Part shown: piece after piece, positions 8,777 to 18,273 of the stretch
How positions within the stretch are numbered: the first letter of the stretch is position 1
Layout of the letters: the number at the start of each line of letters is the position of its first letter
Assembly (NCBI RefSeq): GCF_024721115.1
Contig: NZ_JAMDHK010000019.1
Span: 22,089 to 86,088, forward strand
Origin: Salipiger pentaromativorans
GTDB taxonomy: Bacteria > Pseudomonadota > Alphaproteobacteria > Rhodobacterales > Rhodobacteraceae
DNA: 64,000 nucleotides
Direction of reading: 5' to 3'
Notes under the pieces: model-generated
What the model was told of the DNA's origin: nothing
Databases searched by the model: none
The model's input: only the letters and a program-made list of their open reading frames with translations
Position numbers and translations under genes: made by a program

Positions 8777-9493
8777 ATGATGACACAGGCTCCCCGGCCG
8801 GATCTCTCCGGCGGTCTCGATGGCGTGCTGACTCTGCTCAGCCAGTCGCTTCGGGCTTCGGCGACGGTGGTCTACTGGATCGACGCCACCAAAGGTTCTC
8901 CCATCGCCCATCATGGCTATGAAAACGCCTATTTCGAACGTTACGAGCAGGGCGCGGGCCGGGACGATCCGATCTCGTTCCAGACGGTCGTGCGGCAGGG
9001 ATCGCGGCTCGCGTTCCTGAGCCAGACGCTCAAGACGCTCGACCGCAGCCGCCTTGGCGGGTTCATGCATTTCATGTCCGATTGCGGCTTTGCCGATGCA
9101 ATGACATTCATCCTGCGCGACGGGGACCGGCCGATGATCGGCGTCGGCGTGATGAAGACGCATGACGATCCGCCGATGACCGAGGAAACCGCCGCCGTCG
9201 CCCAGGCGATCCAGAGCTATCTCGAAACCAATCTCATCCACCATCCGGGCATCCGGCGGCATTATGTGGACCGGCAGCTCGATGTGAAATTCGGCCTGTC
9301 CCGGCGCGAGCGCGAGGTGGTGGGGCTCATCGCGGACGGCGCGTCGAACCACGATATTTCCGTCGTTCTGGGGATCAGCGAGGCGACGGTAAAGACCCAT
9401 ATCCAGCGCTCCTTCGACAAGCTCGGGGTCAGCAGCCGGACCGCCACCATGCGCATGCTGCTGCAACCGGAGCACTGGCTGCGCTCCGCATGA
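8777..9493 (+). CDS. LuxR-type HTH transcriptional regulator
   Basis: A 238-residue regulator. The C-terminal LuxR/GerE helix-turn-helix spans about residues 172-230: LSRREREVVGLIADGASNHD then LGISEATVKTHIQRSFDKLGV, including the usual Glu and the LGISEATVKTH recognition region. The N-terminal 165 residues are a sensor-like domain without the hallmark residues of AHL-binding domains, so the signal is unclear. There is no receiver domain. A GAGGAAAG site precedes the ATG; ATG 8780 is an equal choice. It lies between the LLM gene and the convergent amidohydrolase gene and may control one of them. Confidence 0.88.
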   Translation: MMTQAPRPDLSGGLDGVLTLLSQSLRASATVVYWIDATKGSPIAHHGYENAYFERYEQGAGRDDPISFQTVVRQGSRLAFLSQTLKTLDRSRLGGFMHFMSDCGFADAMTFILRDGDRPMIGVGVMKTHDDPPMTEETAAVAQAIQSYLETNLIHHPGIRRHYVDRQLDVKFGLSRREREVVGLIADGASNHDISVVLGISEATVKTHIQRSFDKLGVSSRTATMRMLLQPEHWLRSA

Positions 9494-9503
9494 ACGCGCC
9501 CGT

Positions 9504-10730
9504 TTATCGCCCGATCAACCGCGCGCGCGGGCGTTCGAAGGTCTGCTTCCCGGCTTTCCACCCGGCCAGCACCGGCGCCACCCCGCGCACCGCCGAGGCC
9601 GCGTCGGGGGCGTCGATCAGCACCACATCCGCCGCGCCGCCGACCGCGATGGCGTAATCGGGCACGCGCATCAGCCGCGCGGCCTCCTCCGTCACCATCG
9701 CGAAGGCGGCGGCGAGATCGCTGTCGCACGAGAGCTGCGCCACATTGGCGAAAAGATTGGCCATCCGCGCCAGCGAGGCGTCGCCATAAGGCGTGAACGG
9801 GTTCAGCACATTGTTGGTGGCGATGCTGGTCACCACCCCTTCTTCGCGCAGAACCTGTGCCGGCGCCATGCCGCGCGGCACCAGCCTGTCCCGCCCGCGC
9901 CCCATCAGGAAGAGATCCGTCGCGGGCAACACGGTCAGCGCGACCCCCGCATCGGCAAGGCGGCGGGCGATCCGCGACACCTCCTCCGGTGCCATCGCCG
10001 AGAGCTTGCTGACATGGCCGATGGAGACCCGTCCGCCATAGCCGCGCGCCTCGGTCTCGCGCAGCACCGCCGGAATGGTGGAGCCCGTCGGGTCGAGATC
10101 GAAATCCAGGTGAAAATCCACATCGGTGCCGTGTTTTTCGGCCAGATCGAAGATCAGCGCGATATGGCGCTCGGGGTCCGGGTCGGCATAGGGGCAGCCG
10201 CCCACCATCTGCGCCCCCTGCCCGAGACAGGCATCGAGCATGTCATAGGTCGCCATCTCCTGCGTCAGCCCCTCCTGCGCAAAGGCGCAGATGTCGAGAT
10301 CCACCGCATAGGCGTAGTCCTTCCGCAGCGCGGTCAGCGCCTCGAAGGAGCGGGTGCCCGCGCGCGGATCGACCTCGACAAAGCTGCGCATCCGGTTGGT
10401 GCCGTGCAGGATGGCCTTTTCCAGCACAGTTTTCGCCCGCGCATAGACATCCTCTGCCGTGAACCCGGCCTTGGCCGCCGCCGTCTGCGCAATCGCCTCG
10501 CTCAGCGTGCCCTCGCAGATCGCGCAGCGGTCCAGAATGCAGGCCTTGTCGAGATGCACATGGCTGTCGGCAAAGCCGGGAAAGGCCAGCGCACCACCCG
10601 CCTCCCAGCGCGGCGCCCCGCCCGGCAGATCCGGCGCGATGGCGGCGATCTTTCCGGCCCGGAACCCGAGATCCACCAGCCCCTCGTGGCCGGGCAGGCG
10701 GACATGCGCGAGGATCGTGTCGAAAGCCAT
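9504..10730 (-). CDS. Cytosine-deaminase-like amidohydrolase
   Basis: A 408-residue member of the metal-dependent amidohydrolase superfamily. The first metal site HVHLDK is at about residues 57-62, as in cytosine deaminase-like enzymes. DFHLDFDLD at about 204-212 lies where the family has its HxD segment, and IGHVSKLSAM follows. Where CodA-type enzymes carry a catalytic/metal Asp, this protein reads ATNNVLNPFTPYGD, with Asn. It likely hydrolyses or deaminates a cyclic amide or amidine, but chemistry is uncertain. It is the last gene of a leftward run with the dppB-like permease gene (24-base gap), suggesting its substrate derives from the imported compound. Confidence 0.85.
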   Translation of the reverse strand: MAFDTILAHVRLPGHEGLVDLGFRAGKIAAIAPDLPGGAPRWEAGGALAFPGFADSHVHLDKACILDRCAICEGTLSEAIAQTAAAKAGFTAEDVYARAKTVLEKAILHGTNRMRSFVEVDPRAGTRSFEALTALRKDYAYAVDLDICAFAQEGLTQEMATYDMLDACLGQGAQMVGGCPYADPDPERHIALIFDLAEKHGTDVDFHLDFDLDPTGSTIPAVLRETEARGYGGRVSIGHVSKLSAMAPEEVSRIARRLADAGVALTVLPATDLFLMGRGRDRLVPRGMAPAQVLREEGVVTSIATNNVLNPFTPYGDASLARMANLFANVAQLSCDSDLAAAFAMVTEEAARLMRVPDYAIAVGGAADVVLIDAPDAASAVRGVAPVLAGWKAGKQTFERPRARLIGR

Positions 10731-10754
10731 GGCAAGGCGCCTTTCCGCGTCGGG

Positions 10755-11774
10755 TCACGCCCGCATGCGCGGGTCGATCAGCATATAAAGGATGTCCACC
10801 ACCAGAAAGGCGAGGACATAGAGCAGCGAGGCGTAGATCACGAACCCCTGCAAGGCCACGAAATCCGATTGCTGGATCGCCTGCAACGCGTATTGCCCCA
10901 CCCCCGGCCAGCCGAAAATCGCCTCGATCAGCACGGCGCCACCGAAGATGAAACCGATCACGCCGCCGATCAGGGTGATGATCGGCAGCAGCGCGTTGCG
11001 CAGGCAATAGCGGAACAGCACCACCCGCGTGCGGTGCCCCATGGCATAGGCGGTGCGGATGTAATCGCTTTGCAGCGCCTCCACCATCGCCGAGCGGGTC
11101 ACCCGCGCGATGGGCGCCAGCGTGCAGAGCCCGAGCGTCACCGTCGGCAGGACCAGCGCCCGCAGCGCCTGCACCCATTTCGCCGGATCGCCGTCGAGCA
11201 GCGTGTCGACCAGCAGGAAGCCCGTCACCCTCGGCGGCATCTCGACCCAGAGCGGCAGCCGCCCCACCGGGCCGGGCAGCCAGTTGAGCTGCACGAAGAA
11301 CACCAGAAGCAGAATGAGCCCGATCCAGAATTGCGGGATCGCCATGCCGATCAGGGTAACGATCCGCACGAGGAAATCCGGCCAGCGCTCGCGGCTCACC
11401 GCCGCCATGACGCCAAGCGGCACGCCGCAGACCACCGCCATGATCAGCCCCAGCACGCCCAGCTCCATGGTTGCCGGAAGACGGTTGCTCAGATCCGCCA
11501 GCACCGGGTTACCTGTGGAAAAGGACGTGCCCAGGTCGCCCCGCACGACCTCGCCAAGATAGCTCAGAAACTGCACCGACAAGGGCCGGTCGAGCCCGAG
11601 ATCGGCGCGGATCATCTCCAGCATCTCGGTGCTGGCCTCGGTCGGCGCATAAAGCTCGGTCGGGTCGCCGTTGAACAGGCGCGCGGTGAAAAAGGTGATG
11701 GTGACCACCCCGAATGCAACCGGGATGATCCAGAGGATACGCTTGAAAAGAACGCGTAACAAAGCCATGGGCAT
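10755..11774 (-). CDS. Peptide/nickel-type ABC transporter permease, DppB-like
   Basis: A 339-residue permease with the DppB/OppB start (LLRVLFKRILWIIPVAFGVVTITFF), the conserved RADLGLDRPLSVQFLSYLGEVVRGDLGTSF periplasmic segment, about six membrane spans and the coupling loop YIRTAYAMGHRTRVVLFRYCLRNALLP. It pairs with the DppC-like permease encoded on the other strand at 15527. The dppB-like and dppC-like genes are normally adjacent; here they are about 3.7 kb apart in divergent arms with a monooxygenase gene and the binding protein gene between them. Confidence 0.92.
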   Translation of the reverse strand: MPMALLRVLFKRILWIIPVAFGVVTITFFTARLFNGDPTELYAPTEASTEMLEMIRADLGLDRPLSVQFLSYLGEVVRGDLGTSFSTGNPVLADLSNRLPATMELGVLGLIMAVVCGVPLGVMAAVSRERWPDFLVRIVTLIGMAIPQFWIGLILLLVFFVQLNWLPGPVGRLPLWVEMPPRVTGFLLVDTLLDGDPAKWVQALRALVLPTVTLGLCTLAPIARVTRSAMVEALQSDYIRTAYAMGHRTRVVLFRYCLRNALLPIITLIGGVIGFIFGGAVLIEAIFGWPGVGQYALQAIQQSDFVALQGFVIYASLLYVLAFLVVDILYMLIDPRMRA

Positions 11775-11795
11775 GTCCTTCCGTCGGGACGGAGT

Positions 11796-13091
11796 TCAGA
11801 ATTCCAGAAGGTTCTCGCGGAACTGCGTCTTGCTGAACCCGGTGCGCACCAGGCCGCGCTTTTGCAGCGCCGGGACCAGACCGTCGGTGATCTCGGCCAC
11901 GTAGCGCCGGTTCAGATCGCCCGCGATGAGGAAGCCGTCGCCGCCCGCCTCTTCCATCATCTCCTGCATCTGCGCCGCCACCGTGTCGGGCGACCCCGCC
12001 ACCTCGTCGAGCGCGAAATGGAAACTGTCGGCGATCTCGCGCAGCGTATTGCCCATGGCCATGAAGCGCTGGAACGTGCCCTGCTGGCCGTTGGTCGTCA
12101 GCTCGGCAAGCGGTGCGTCCAGATCGTAGATGGAAAAGTCGATGTCGAAGATGCTGCCCATGGCGGCGAGAATATCGGCGGGATCCTTGGCCGCCTGCCG
12201 CGCCGCGAGGATCTCCTGCGCCTGCGAATCCGTCTCGGCGACGATGGGCAGAAACTGATAGACCACCTTGCAGCTGTCCGGGTCGCGCCCGTTGGCAGCG
12301 GCGCGCGCGCGAATATCCTCGCGGAATTTCTTCATCTCCTCGACGGTGGAGACCGCGGCCATCACCACATCCATATGCTTGGAGGCAAAGGCACGGCCCT
12401 GCGGCGAGCCGCCCGCCTGCACCAGCACCGGATGCCCCTGCGCCGGACGCGCGGTGTTGAGCGGCCCGCGCGAGGAGAAGAACTTGCCCTCGAAATTGAT
12501 CGGCTGCACCTTGCCGGGATCGGCGAACATCTGCCCCGCCTCATCGGCGACCACCGCGTCGGCCTCCCACGAGTCCCAGAGCTGCTTGACCACCTCGACG
12601 AATTCGTCGGCCATCTCATAGCGGGTGTGGTGCTCGATATGTTCGGTCAGACCGAAATTCTGCGCCGCGCGCTCGGCGGTCGAGGTGACGAAGTTGCAGC
12701 CGACGCGGCCCTCCGACATCAGATCGAGCGTCGCCATCAGCCGGGCCAGCAGGAAGGGCGGGTAGAAGGAGGTGGAAATCGTCGGCACGATACCCACATG
12801 TTTCGTCGCCTGAAGCATCAGCGGCACCAGCGGCAGCGGATCGTTCTTGGGCGCACGGCTGGCGCGCTTGAGGTAGAAATCCATCGAACTGCCGTAGTTG
12901 TCGGGCACGAAGGAGGAATCCTCGAGCAGCACGAAATCGAAACAGGCGCGGTCGATGGCGCGGGCGAGGTCGATCTGAAGGCTGGGGTCGGACCAGTTCC
13001 GCGCGGTTCCGCCGCCCCACTGGTCGAGCCAGCCGTGAACGCCATAGCTGTTGCCAAGGAACCAGCCGAGGTGAAACTGAGATTGAGCCAT
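11796..13091 (-). CDS. FMNH2-dependent monooxygenase, NtaA/SnaA/DszA family
   Basis: A 431-residue protein of the LLM subfamily that includes nitrilotriacetate monooxygenase component A and dibenzothiophene sulfone monooxygenase. Visible family features: HLGWFLGNSYGVHGW near the start, AIDRACFDFVLLEDSSFVPD, TISTSFYPPFLLARLMATLDLMSEGRVGCNFVTS (the phosphate/flavin region), and HPVLVQAGGSPQGRAFASKHMDVV. Enzymes of this group need a separate flavin reductase, and two reductase-like genes lie nearby (18274 and 22249). It sits between the dppB-like and binding-protein genes, so uptake and oxidation of the same compound is a reasonable inference. Confidence 0.9.
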   Translation of the reverse strand: MAQSQFHLGWFLGNSYGVHGWLDQWGGGTARNWSDPSLQIDLARAIDRACFDFVLLEDSSFVPDNYGSSMDFYLKRASRAPKNDPLPLVPLMLQATKHVGIVPTISTSFYPPFLLARLMATLDLMSEGRVGCNFVTSTAERAAQNFGLTEHIEHHTRYEMADEFVEVVKQLWDSWEADAVVADEAGQMFADPGKVQPINFEGKFFSSRGPLNTARPAQGHPVLVQAGGSPQGRAFASKHMDVVMAAVSTVEEMKKFREDIRARAAANGRDPDSCKVVYQFLPIVAETDSQAQEILAARQAAKDPADILAAMGSIFDIDFSIYDLDAPLAELTTNGQQGTFQRFMAMGNTLREIADSFHFALDEVAGSPDTVAAQMQEMMEEAGGDGFLIAGDLNRRYVAEITDGLVPALQKRGLVRTGFSKTQFRENLLEF

Positions 13092-13431
13092 GTCTTTCTA
13101 TTACTCCTGGTCGTTGCCGGTCGGCCATTGGCGTTCCGGGCGGTCTTATTCCACTTTATCGGCACCTCGGGGCTTCCAGGTCCGTCAAATGGAATTGGGT
13201 TTCGTTTTCAAAAGAGATCGAAAAGCCACAGGGGTTTTCCCGGTAGCCATGCGCGCTTCCTGAAATGACGCAGGTGTTCTTTATATCCTGTGGCATTTCA
13301 CGAGGCGCGGCGCTCGATATATGTCCGAAGCCGAAGTTGGAACGCGGCGGAGAGCGAAAGGGAGCAATGAAAACCCTCCGCGCGCGTTCCGGGTGGCGAC
13401 CGCCGTTTACCCGGCGGTCGCGCTGTTCAGG
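13092..13431. other. 340-bp intergenic stretch
   Basis: No gene was recognised. The stretch lies between two leftward genes (binding protein then monooxygenase). It holds a strong hairpin just after the binding-protein stop (listed separately) and AT-richer DNA at about 13190-13340 that could carry a separate promoter for the monooxygenase gene. Confidence 0.5.
13396..13421 (-). terminator. Strong hairpin after the binding-protein gene
   Basis: Arms 13396-13405 and 13412-13421 form a perfect 10-bp GC-rich stem with a six-base loop, ten bases beyond the binding-protein stop. There is no T run on the leftward strand. It may act as a processing or stabilising stem, lowering expression of the downstream genes relative to the binding protein. 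Confidence 0.4.
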
Positions 13432-15078
13432 TCACTCCCGCAGCTTCATATAGGTGTAGCGGGCGTAGGGCTCCTGGGTGAAGGTGACCCCTTCGACGCG
13501 CTTGCTGGTGGCAATGGTGCGCCCCATCACGACCAGCGGCACCTGGTTCGCCGCGGCATCGGCCAGACGGTCCTGGATCTTGTGATAGGCCTCGGTCCGA
13601 GCCTCGGTGTCGCCGGAGTTGCGGAAGGTGTAATGCCAGTCGTCGATCTGGGCATCGTCGAAGCGCGACCAGTTCCAGCTTCCGCCACGGTCCGACCAGC
13701 TGGTCAGGCAACAGTTGGTCTGGGTCACCGGGTCGGGCAGCCAGAACACGCCGTCCTCGAAATACATCCCGCTCATGGTCTCGTTTTCGCGATAGATCCG
13801 GTCGCGCACGGCGGATTTGATCTGCACTTCGGGCGTGCTCTTGAGGTTCGCGGTCACGCCGATCTGCGCCAGGGCGCTTTTGATCAGGATCGCCACATCG
13901 TCGTTGTAGGGCAGCGCGTTGGAATACCACAGATCGAATTGCAGATCCTCGACACCGGCCTCTTTCAGCAGCGCCGCCGCCTTGTCGAGATCGTAGTCAT
14001 AGCGGGCAAAGCTGTCGTTGCAGGTTGCGTCGCTGGGGTTGTACTGGCAGGTGGCAACCGTGCCGCGCCCGCCGAGCGCCACGTCGATGATCTGCTGCTT
14101 GGGGATCGCATACAGCATCGCCTGTCGCACGGTCTGGTTGGTGAACGGCTCTTTGTCCACCGCCATCGACAGCCGCAGAAGGTCGGGTGTGTCGCCGTAA
14201 ATCACCGGAAAACCGGCATTTTCCAGAGCGGAATACTGCCGCCCGGTCATGCCTTCGCCGGCATAGTCGACCACGCCGCCACGCACCAGAGACACGATGT
14301 CGGCGTCGCCCGTCACCCGCAGGATGATCTTGTCGAAATGCGACTGCGGCCCCCAGCTCCGGTCCGGCACCGCGCTCAGGACGATCTCCTGGTTCGGCGT
14401 GCGGCTGGAGATGTAGTACGGGCCGGTTGAGGCCACGTTCTTTTGCAGCCACTCACGCGACCACGGGTCGTCCTCGGTGGCGTGGCTCTTGGCTTCAACG
14501 GAATCGATGATCCCGAACTGCAGGAATTTCATCGAGGTCAGGCGCACCGCCACCTCGGCGGGGTTGCCCTCGGGCCCATCCATATAGGTGATGCGGACGG
14601 TGTGATCGTCGAGTTTCTCGAACTGATCGGCGGTATAGAGCCCGGCGACGGATGCCTGGTTCTTGCCGTTGGTCGGCAGCGACACCAGCCGGGTGAAGCT
14701 GTAGATCACGTCATCCGCCGTCATCGGGTTGCCGGTCGGATAGAAGCTGACGTCGTCGCGCAGATGGAAGGTGACGACCGGGCCATCGACCTCCCAGGAA
14801 GCCGCGAGGTTGGGGATGACCTCCATCGGATCGCCGATCATGGCGCCGTCCTCGCGCTCGGTGAATTTCACCTCGACCAGCTTGTCGTAGAGGTTGAGCA
14901 CCAGATCCTGATCCTGCGAAGACCGGGTATCCGCCGGGTCGATGCTGTTGAAATCGGCGGCGACGGCGCGCACCAGCGGCCGGTCCTCCTGTGCCTGGAC
15001 ACTCGCCAGCGACAGCAGGACCGCAGCCGCCGAAAGCGCGCCGAGGACCGCGGGTTTTATCCTGAATATTGATTTCAT
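13432..15078 (-). CDS. Peptide/nickel-type ABC transporter substrate-binding protein (SBP_bac_5)
   Basis: A 548-residue periplasmic protein. The signal peptide spans residues 1 to about 29 (basic start, LGALSAAAVLLSLASVQAQ). The family-5 fold is shown by LVRAVAADFNSIDPADTRSSQDQDLVLNLYDKLVE, LAASWEVDGPVVTFHLRDDVSFYPTGNPMTADDVIYSF, and LRLSMAVDKEPFTNQTVRQAMLYAIPKQQI. Such proteins bind peptides but also many non-peptide nitrogen compounds. It heads the leftward arm of the Dpp-type system and is divergent from dppC at 15527. It is likely the most highly expressed gene of the system. Confidence 0.92.
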   Translation of the reverse strand: MKSIFRIKPAVLGALSAAAVLLSLASVQAQEDRPLVRAVAADFNSIDPADTRSSQDQDLVLNLYDKLVEVKFTEREDGAMIGDPMEVIPNLAASWEVDGPVVTFHLRDDVSFYPTGNPMTADDVIYSFTRLVSLPTNGKNQASVAGLYTADQFEKLDDHTVRITYMDGPEGNPAEVAVRLTSMKFLQFGIIDSVEAKSHATEDDPWSREWLQKNVASTGPYYISSRTPNQEIVLSAVPDRSWGPQSHFDKIILRVTGDADIVSLVRGGVVDYAGEGMTGRQYSALENAGFPVIYGDTPDLLRLSMAVDKEPFTNQTVRQAMLYAIPKQQIIDVALGGRGTVATCQYNPSDATCNDSFARYDYDLDKAAALLKEAGVEDLQFDLWYSNALPYNDDVAILIKSALAQIGVTANLKSTPEVQIKSAVRDRIYRENETMSGMYFEDGVFWLPDPVTQTNCCLTSWSDRGGSWNWSRFDDAQIDDWHYTFRNSGDTEARTEAYHKIQDRLADAAANQVPLVVMGRTIATSKRVEGVTFTQEPYARYTYMKLRE

Positions 15079-15526
15079 GCTTGGAACCTATTTCGGTTTC
15101 TCTGACAGACGGGCAATTACCGGGAACACGATTTTTCGGGACATATCGGAATCCGACATATGCCATCCGGAAAATCGCAATGCTCACGAATTTATTCGAC
15201 GGAGGCGGTGGCCTCGCTGTCAAAAAAGGTATCCGAGCGCCCGCGGACCACAATCATACTTTCGGTGGACGGGTTTCGGAACGAAACGAACACGGCAAAA
15301 CGGAATCCTGTAAACGGCAAATGTTTATTTTTCGCATAAGTTTTGTTCAGAATTGCGGACACTGCCTTTTTGGCAGCACTGCATGTCAACCTTTCGAATT
15401 ACAGGCACGCATACCGCATTCCCCGCGTTTGCAACCGCGCCGGAGCATCGCGCTCCGTGCCCATACCGCCACTGCGCTTTCAAAACGCGCGGCAGGCGGA
15501 CAGACCGACGCCAACGGAAAGATGCG
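15079..15526. other. 448-bp divergent promoter region of the Dpp-type system
   Basis: Non-coding, AT-rich region between the leftward binding-protein gene and the rightward dppC-like gene. It holds an imperfect palindrome centred at 15151 (TCGGA-a-TCCGA, 15146-15156) and a second, cleaner inverted repeat at 15273-15287. No gene was recognised; the small frames lack motifs and good starts. Confidence 0.55.
15273..15287. promoter_or_regulatory. Candidate operator in the divergent Dpp promoter region
   Basis: GTTTCG-gaa-CGAAAC is a perfect 6-bp inverted repeat with a three-base spacer inside the AT-rich divergent region, 240 bp before the dppC-like start. It is a plausible dimeric-regulator site. 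The regulator is unknown; the IclR (188) and LuxR (8777) proteins are candidates. Confidence 0.35.
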
Positions 15527-16435
15527 ATGCCAACCACACCGACCGACATACACAGCCCAGACCCCGTCCCGCCGCGCCGGCGGGTGCTGGCGTTTCTTTC
15601 GTCCCGCCGGACACGGAGCCGGGCACCGCTGTCGCTATCCATGCGGCTGGGCGCGGCGCTTTTGCTGTTCTATCTGGGGATCGCGCTCCTGTCGCTGGTC
15701 TGGACACCGCACGACCCGAACCTGCCCGGCGCCGGGCCCAGCTATGCCCCGCCCAGCCTGGCCTTTCCGCTCGGCACCGACCGGCTGGGCACCGATCTTC
15801 TGTCGCGGCTCATGGCGGGCACGCGCTACGATCTGGGGATCTGCATCGCCGCCGTGGTCCTGTCCTTCAGCATCGGCACGGTGCTGGGCACCATCGCGGG
15901 CTATTTCGGCGGTGCCACCGATGCGGCGATCATGCGCATGGTCGAGATCTTTCAGGCCTTTCCCGCGCTGCTTTTCGCCATGCTTATCGTGCAGGCGGTG
16001 GGCGCGGGCGTGGTCAATGTGATTGCCGTGCTCGCCTTTGTCGGCATGCCCGACTACCTGCGCCTCGCGCGCGGCGAGGTACGGGCGCGGCGCGACTGGC
16101 AATATGCCGAGGCCGCGCGGCTGGTCGGCAACAGCTCCTGGGGCATCGCCTTCAAGCACCTGCTGCCGAACAGCCTCGGGCCGCTGCTGGCCTTCACCTC
16201 GATCAACGCCGCCTTTGCGGTGCTGGTGATCGCAAGCCTCGGGTTCCTTGGCATCGGACTCAGCCCGGACGCGCCGGAATGGGGCAATATGATCGCTCGC
16301 GGACAGGATGGCATCATGACCGGCCAGTGGTGGGTATCGCTTTTTCCCGGCATCGCCATCCTCGGCATGACCGGCGCGTTCTACATGCTGGGCGACGCGC
16401 TGTCCGATCTCTTTGACCCAAGGAGGCGCGGATGA
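15527..16435 (+). CDS. Peptide/nickel-type ABC transporter permease, DppC-like
   Basis: A 302-residue permease. The ATG at 15527 is preceded by a GGAAAG-type site; the frame is open further upstream but that part is Arg/His-rich and unlike the family. DppC features: an N-terminal membrane span after a basic stretch, [26 protein letters not shown] (the conserved LGTDxLGRD-like motif) and an EAA-type loop [25 protein letters not shown]. It heads the rightward arm and overlaps the first ATPase gene by four bases. Confidence 0.92.
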   Translation: MPTTPTDIHSPDPVPPRRRVLAFLSSRRTRSRAPLSLSMRLGAALLLFYLGIALLSLVWTPHDPNLPGAGPSYAPPSLAFPLGTDRLGTDLLSRLMAGTRYDLGICIAAVVLSFSIGTVLGTIAGYFGGATDAAIMRMVEIFQAFPALLFAMLIVQAVGAGVVNVIAVLAFVGMPDYLRLARGEVRARRDWQYAEAARLVGNSSWGIAFKHLLPNSLGPLLAFTSINAAFAVLVIASLGFLGIGLSPDAPEWGNMIARGQDGIMTGQWWVSLFPGIAILGMTGAFYMLGDALSDLFDPRRRG

Positions 16436-17238
16436 GCGACCCCATTCTTCAGGTCGAGAACTTCAGCGGCGGGTTTCTGAGCAAGACCGGCGAGATGACC
16501 CGGATCCTGCACGATGTCAGCTATACGCTGGAGCGCGGCAGGATCACCGCCGTGGTCGGCGAGACCGGCAGCGGCAAATCCGTCACCGCACTGTCGGTGC
16601 TGGGCCTTCAGGCGCCGACCTTCCGGCGCCTCTCGGGCCGTATCCTTTTCGACGGCACCGACCTGACCGCAATTGGCCCGAAAGAACTGCGGGCCCTGCG
16701 CGGCAGCCGCATCAGCATGGTGTTCCAGGACGCACGCGCCGCGCTGAACCCGGTGTTCTCCATCGGTCAGCAGCTGGCCGACACATACCGGCTGCATCAT
16801 GGCGGCTCACGCCGGGCGGCGATGGCGCAGGCGGTGGACGCGCTGCGCCGCGTGCATATCCCCGAGCCCGAACGCCGCGCCCGGCAATATCCGCACGAGT
16901 TTTCCGGCGGCATGGCGCAGCGCGCCATGATCGCCATGGCGGCACTGATCTGCACCCCCGAACTCCTGATCCTCGACGAGCCCACCACCGGGCTCGACGT
17001 GACAACACAGGCCGAGATCATGGATCTGGTGCTCGATCTCGCCCGCGCGCGCAATCTCACCGTCTGCCTGATCACCCACGACCTCGGGGTGGTGGCGGAA
17101 ACCTGCGATCATGTGGTGGTGATGAACCGGGGCGTGGTGGCCGAAACCGGCCCCACCGAGCGCATCTTCACCGCGCCGCGCGATGCCTACACAAAGCGCC
17201 TTCTGGGCGCGAGCCAGCTTGCGGAGGCCGCCGAATGA
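16432..17238 (+). CDS. Peptide/nickel-type ABC transporter ATPase, DppD-like
   Basis: A 268-residue ATPase. Walker A GETGSGKS is at residues 43-50; the signature reads [14 protein letters not shown] and Walker [14 protein letters not shown]. The ABC fold is complete. It is shorter than a typical 320-residue DppD because the C-terminal oligopeptide domain is nearly absent, whereas the next ATPase keeps it. Overlaps its neighbours by ATGA at both ends, so it is translationally coupled. Confidence 0.92.
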   Translation: MSDPILQVENFSGGFLSKTGEMTRILHDVSYTLERGRITAVVGETGSGKSVTALSVLGLQAPTFRRLSGRILFDGTDLTAIGPKELRALRGSRISMVFQDARAALNPVFSIGQQLADTYRLHHGGSRRAAMAQAVDALRRVHIPEPERRARQYPHEFSGGMAQRAMIAMAALICTPELLILDEPTTGLDVTTQAEIMDLVLDLARARNLTVCLITHDLGVVAETCDHVVVMNRGVVAETGPTERIFTAPRDAYTKRLLGASQLAEAAE

Positions 17239-18227
17239 GGACCTATCCCAAAGATTACCCCATCGTTCAGATCCGCAACCTGCACAAGCTCTTCCCCGTG
17301 GGGCGCGGTCAGAACCTGCACGCCATCGACGGCGTGGATTTCGATCTGCGTCCGGGGAAGACGCTGGCGCTGGTGGGCGAGAGCGGCTCGGGCAAATCCA
17401 CCGTCGCGCGCTGCATCGTGCGGCTGATCGAGCCCAGTTCCGGCGATGTGGTGCTGCACGGCAATTCGATCCTGCCGCTGACCTCGCTGCAAATGGCGCG
17501 GCAGTACCGTCAGTTGCAGATGGTCTTTCAGGATCCCAACGCCTCGCTCAACCCGCGAATGACCGTGCGCAAGGTGCTTGAAGAGCCGCTGAAACTGCAT
17601 CTCGACATGAGCGCCGGCACCCGCGCCTCCCGGCTGCGCGAGCTGATCGAAATGGTGGGGCTGACCGCCGCGCATCTCGACCGTTACCCGCACGAGCTGA
17701 GCGGCGGCCAGCGCCAGAGGGTGGGGATCGCGCGGGCGCTGGCGATCAACCCGGAGGTGGTGCTGCTGGACGAGCCCACCGCCTCGCTGGATGTCTCGGT
17801 GCGCGGGCAGATCCTCGATCTGCTGAAGCGGTTGCAGAGCGAGCTGAACCTCGCCTTCCTCTTCATCAGCCACGACTTGCAGGTCGTCCGCCACGTCGCC
17901 GACGAGGTGGCGGTGATGTATCTGGGCCGGATCGTCGAACAGGGCCCGACGGAGGAGATTTTCCGCCATCCGCGCCACCCCTACACGCAGGCGCTGATCT
18001 CGGCGGCCCCCGTGGCGCAATGGGGGGTGGAGCGCCACCGCGTGCGGCTGGCGGGCGAGATCTCGACCCCGGTCGATCCGCCCGCGGCCTGCCGCCTTGC
18101 CGGGCGCTGCCCCATCGAACAGCCGGTCTGTTCCAGGCGCGACATGCCCTTGCAGGAGATCGGGCCGGACCACCGCGTCGCCTGCCCCTTTGCGGTGCAG
18201 GCGCTGCTGGACCGCAAAACCGGGTGA
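17235..18227 (+). CDS. Peptide/nickel-type ABC transporter ATPase, DppF-like
   Basis: A 330-residue ATPase. Walker [10 protein letters not shown] is at residues 48-56, followed by [16 protein letters not shown], signature [15 protein letters not shown] and Walker [14 protein letters not shown]. The C-terminal oligopeptide domain is present, with the Cys cluster [14 protein letters not shown] that in relatives can bind an iron-sulfur cluster. It forms the ATPase pair with the preceding gene. Start ATG 17235 overlaps the upstream stop. The flavin reductase gene follows after 46 bases. Confidence 0.93.
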   Translation: MRTYPKDYPIVQIRNLHKLFPVGRGQNLHAIDGVDFDLRPGKTLALVGESGSGKSTVARCIVRLIEPSSGDVVLHGNSILPLTSLQMARQYRQLQMVFQDPNASLNPRMTVRKVLEEPLKLHLDMSAGTRASRLRELIEMVGLTAAHLDRYPHELSGGQRQRVGIARALAINPEVVLLDEPTASLDVSVRGQILDLLKRLQSELNLAFLFISHDLQVVRHVADEVAVMYLGRIVEQGPTEEIFRHPRHPYTQALISAAPVAQWGVERHRVRLAGEISTPVDPPAACRLAGRCPIEQPVCSRRDMPLQEIGPDHRVACPFAVQALLDRKTG

Positions 18228-18273
18228 GCCACCGACTGGCGACATCCCATAAGACCAAGCGAAAGCGAACGAC

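Noticed and set aside
10014..11759. Long plus-strand frame opposite the amidohydrolase and dppB-like genes
   Set aside because: Composition is typical of an antisense frame in GC-rich DNA and it covers two well-supported genes.
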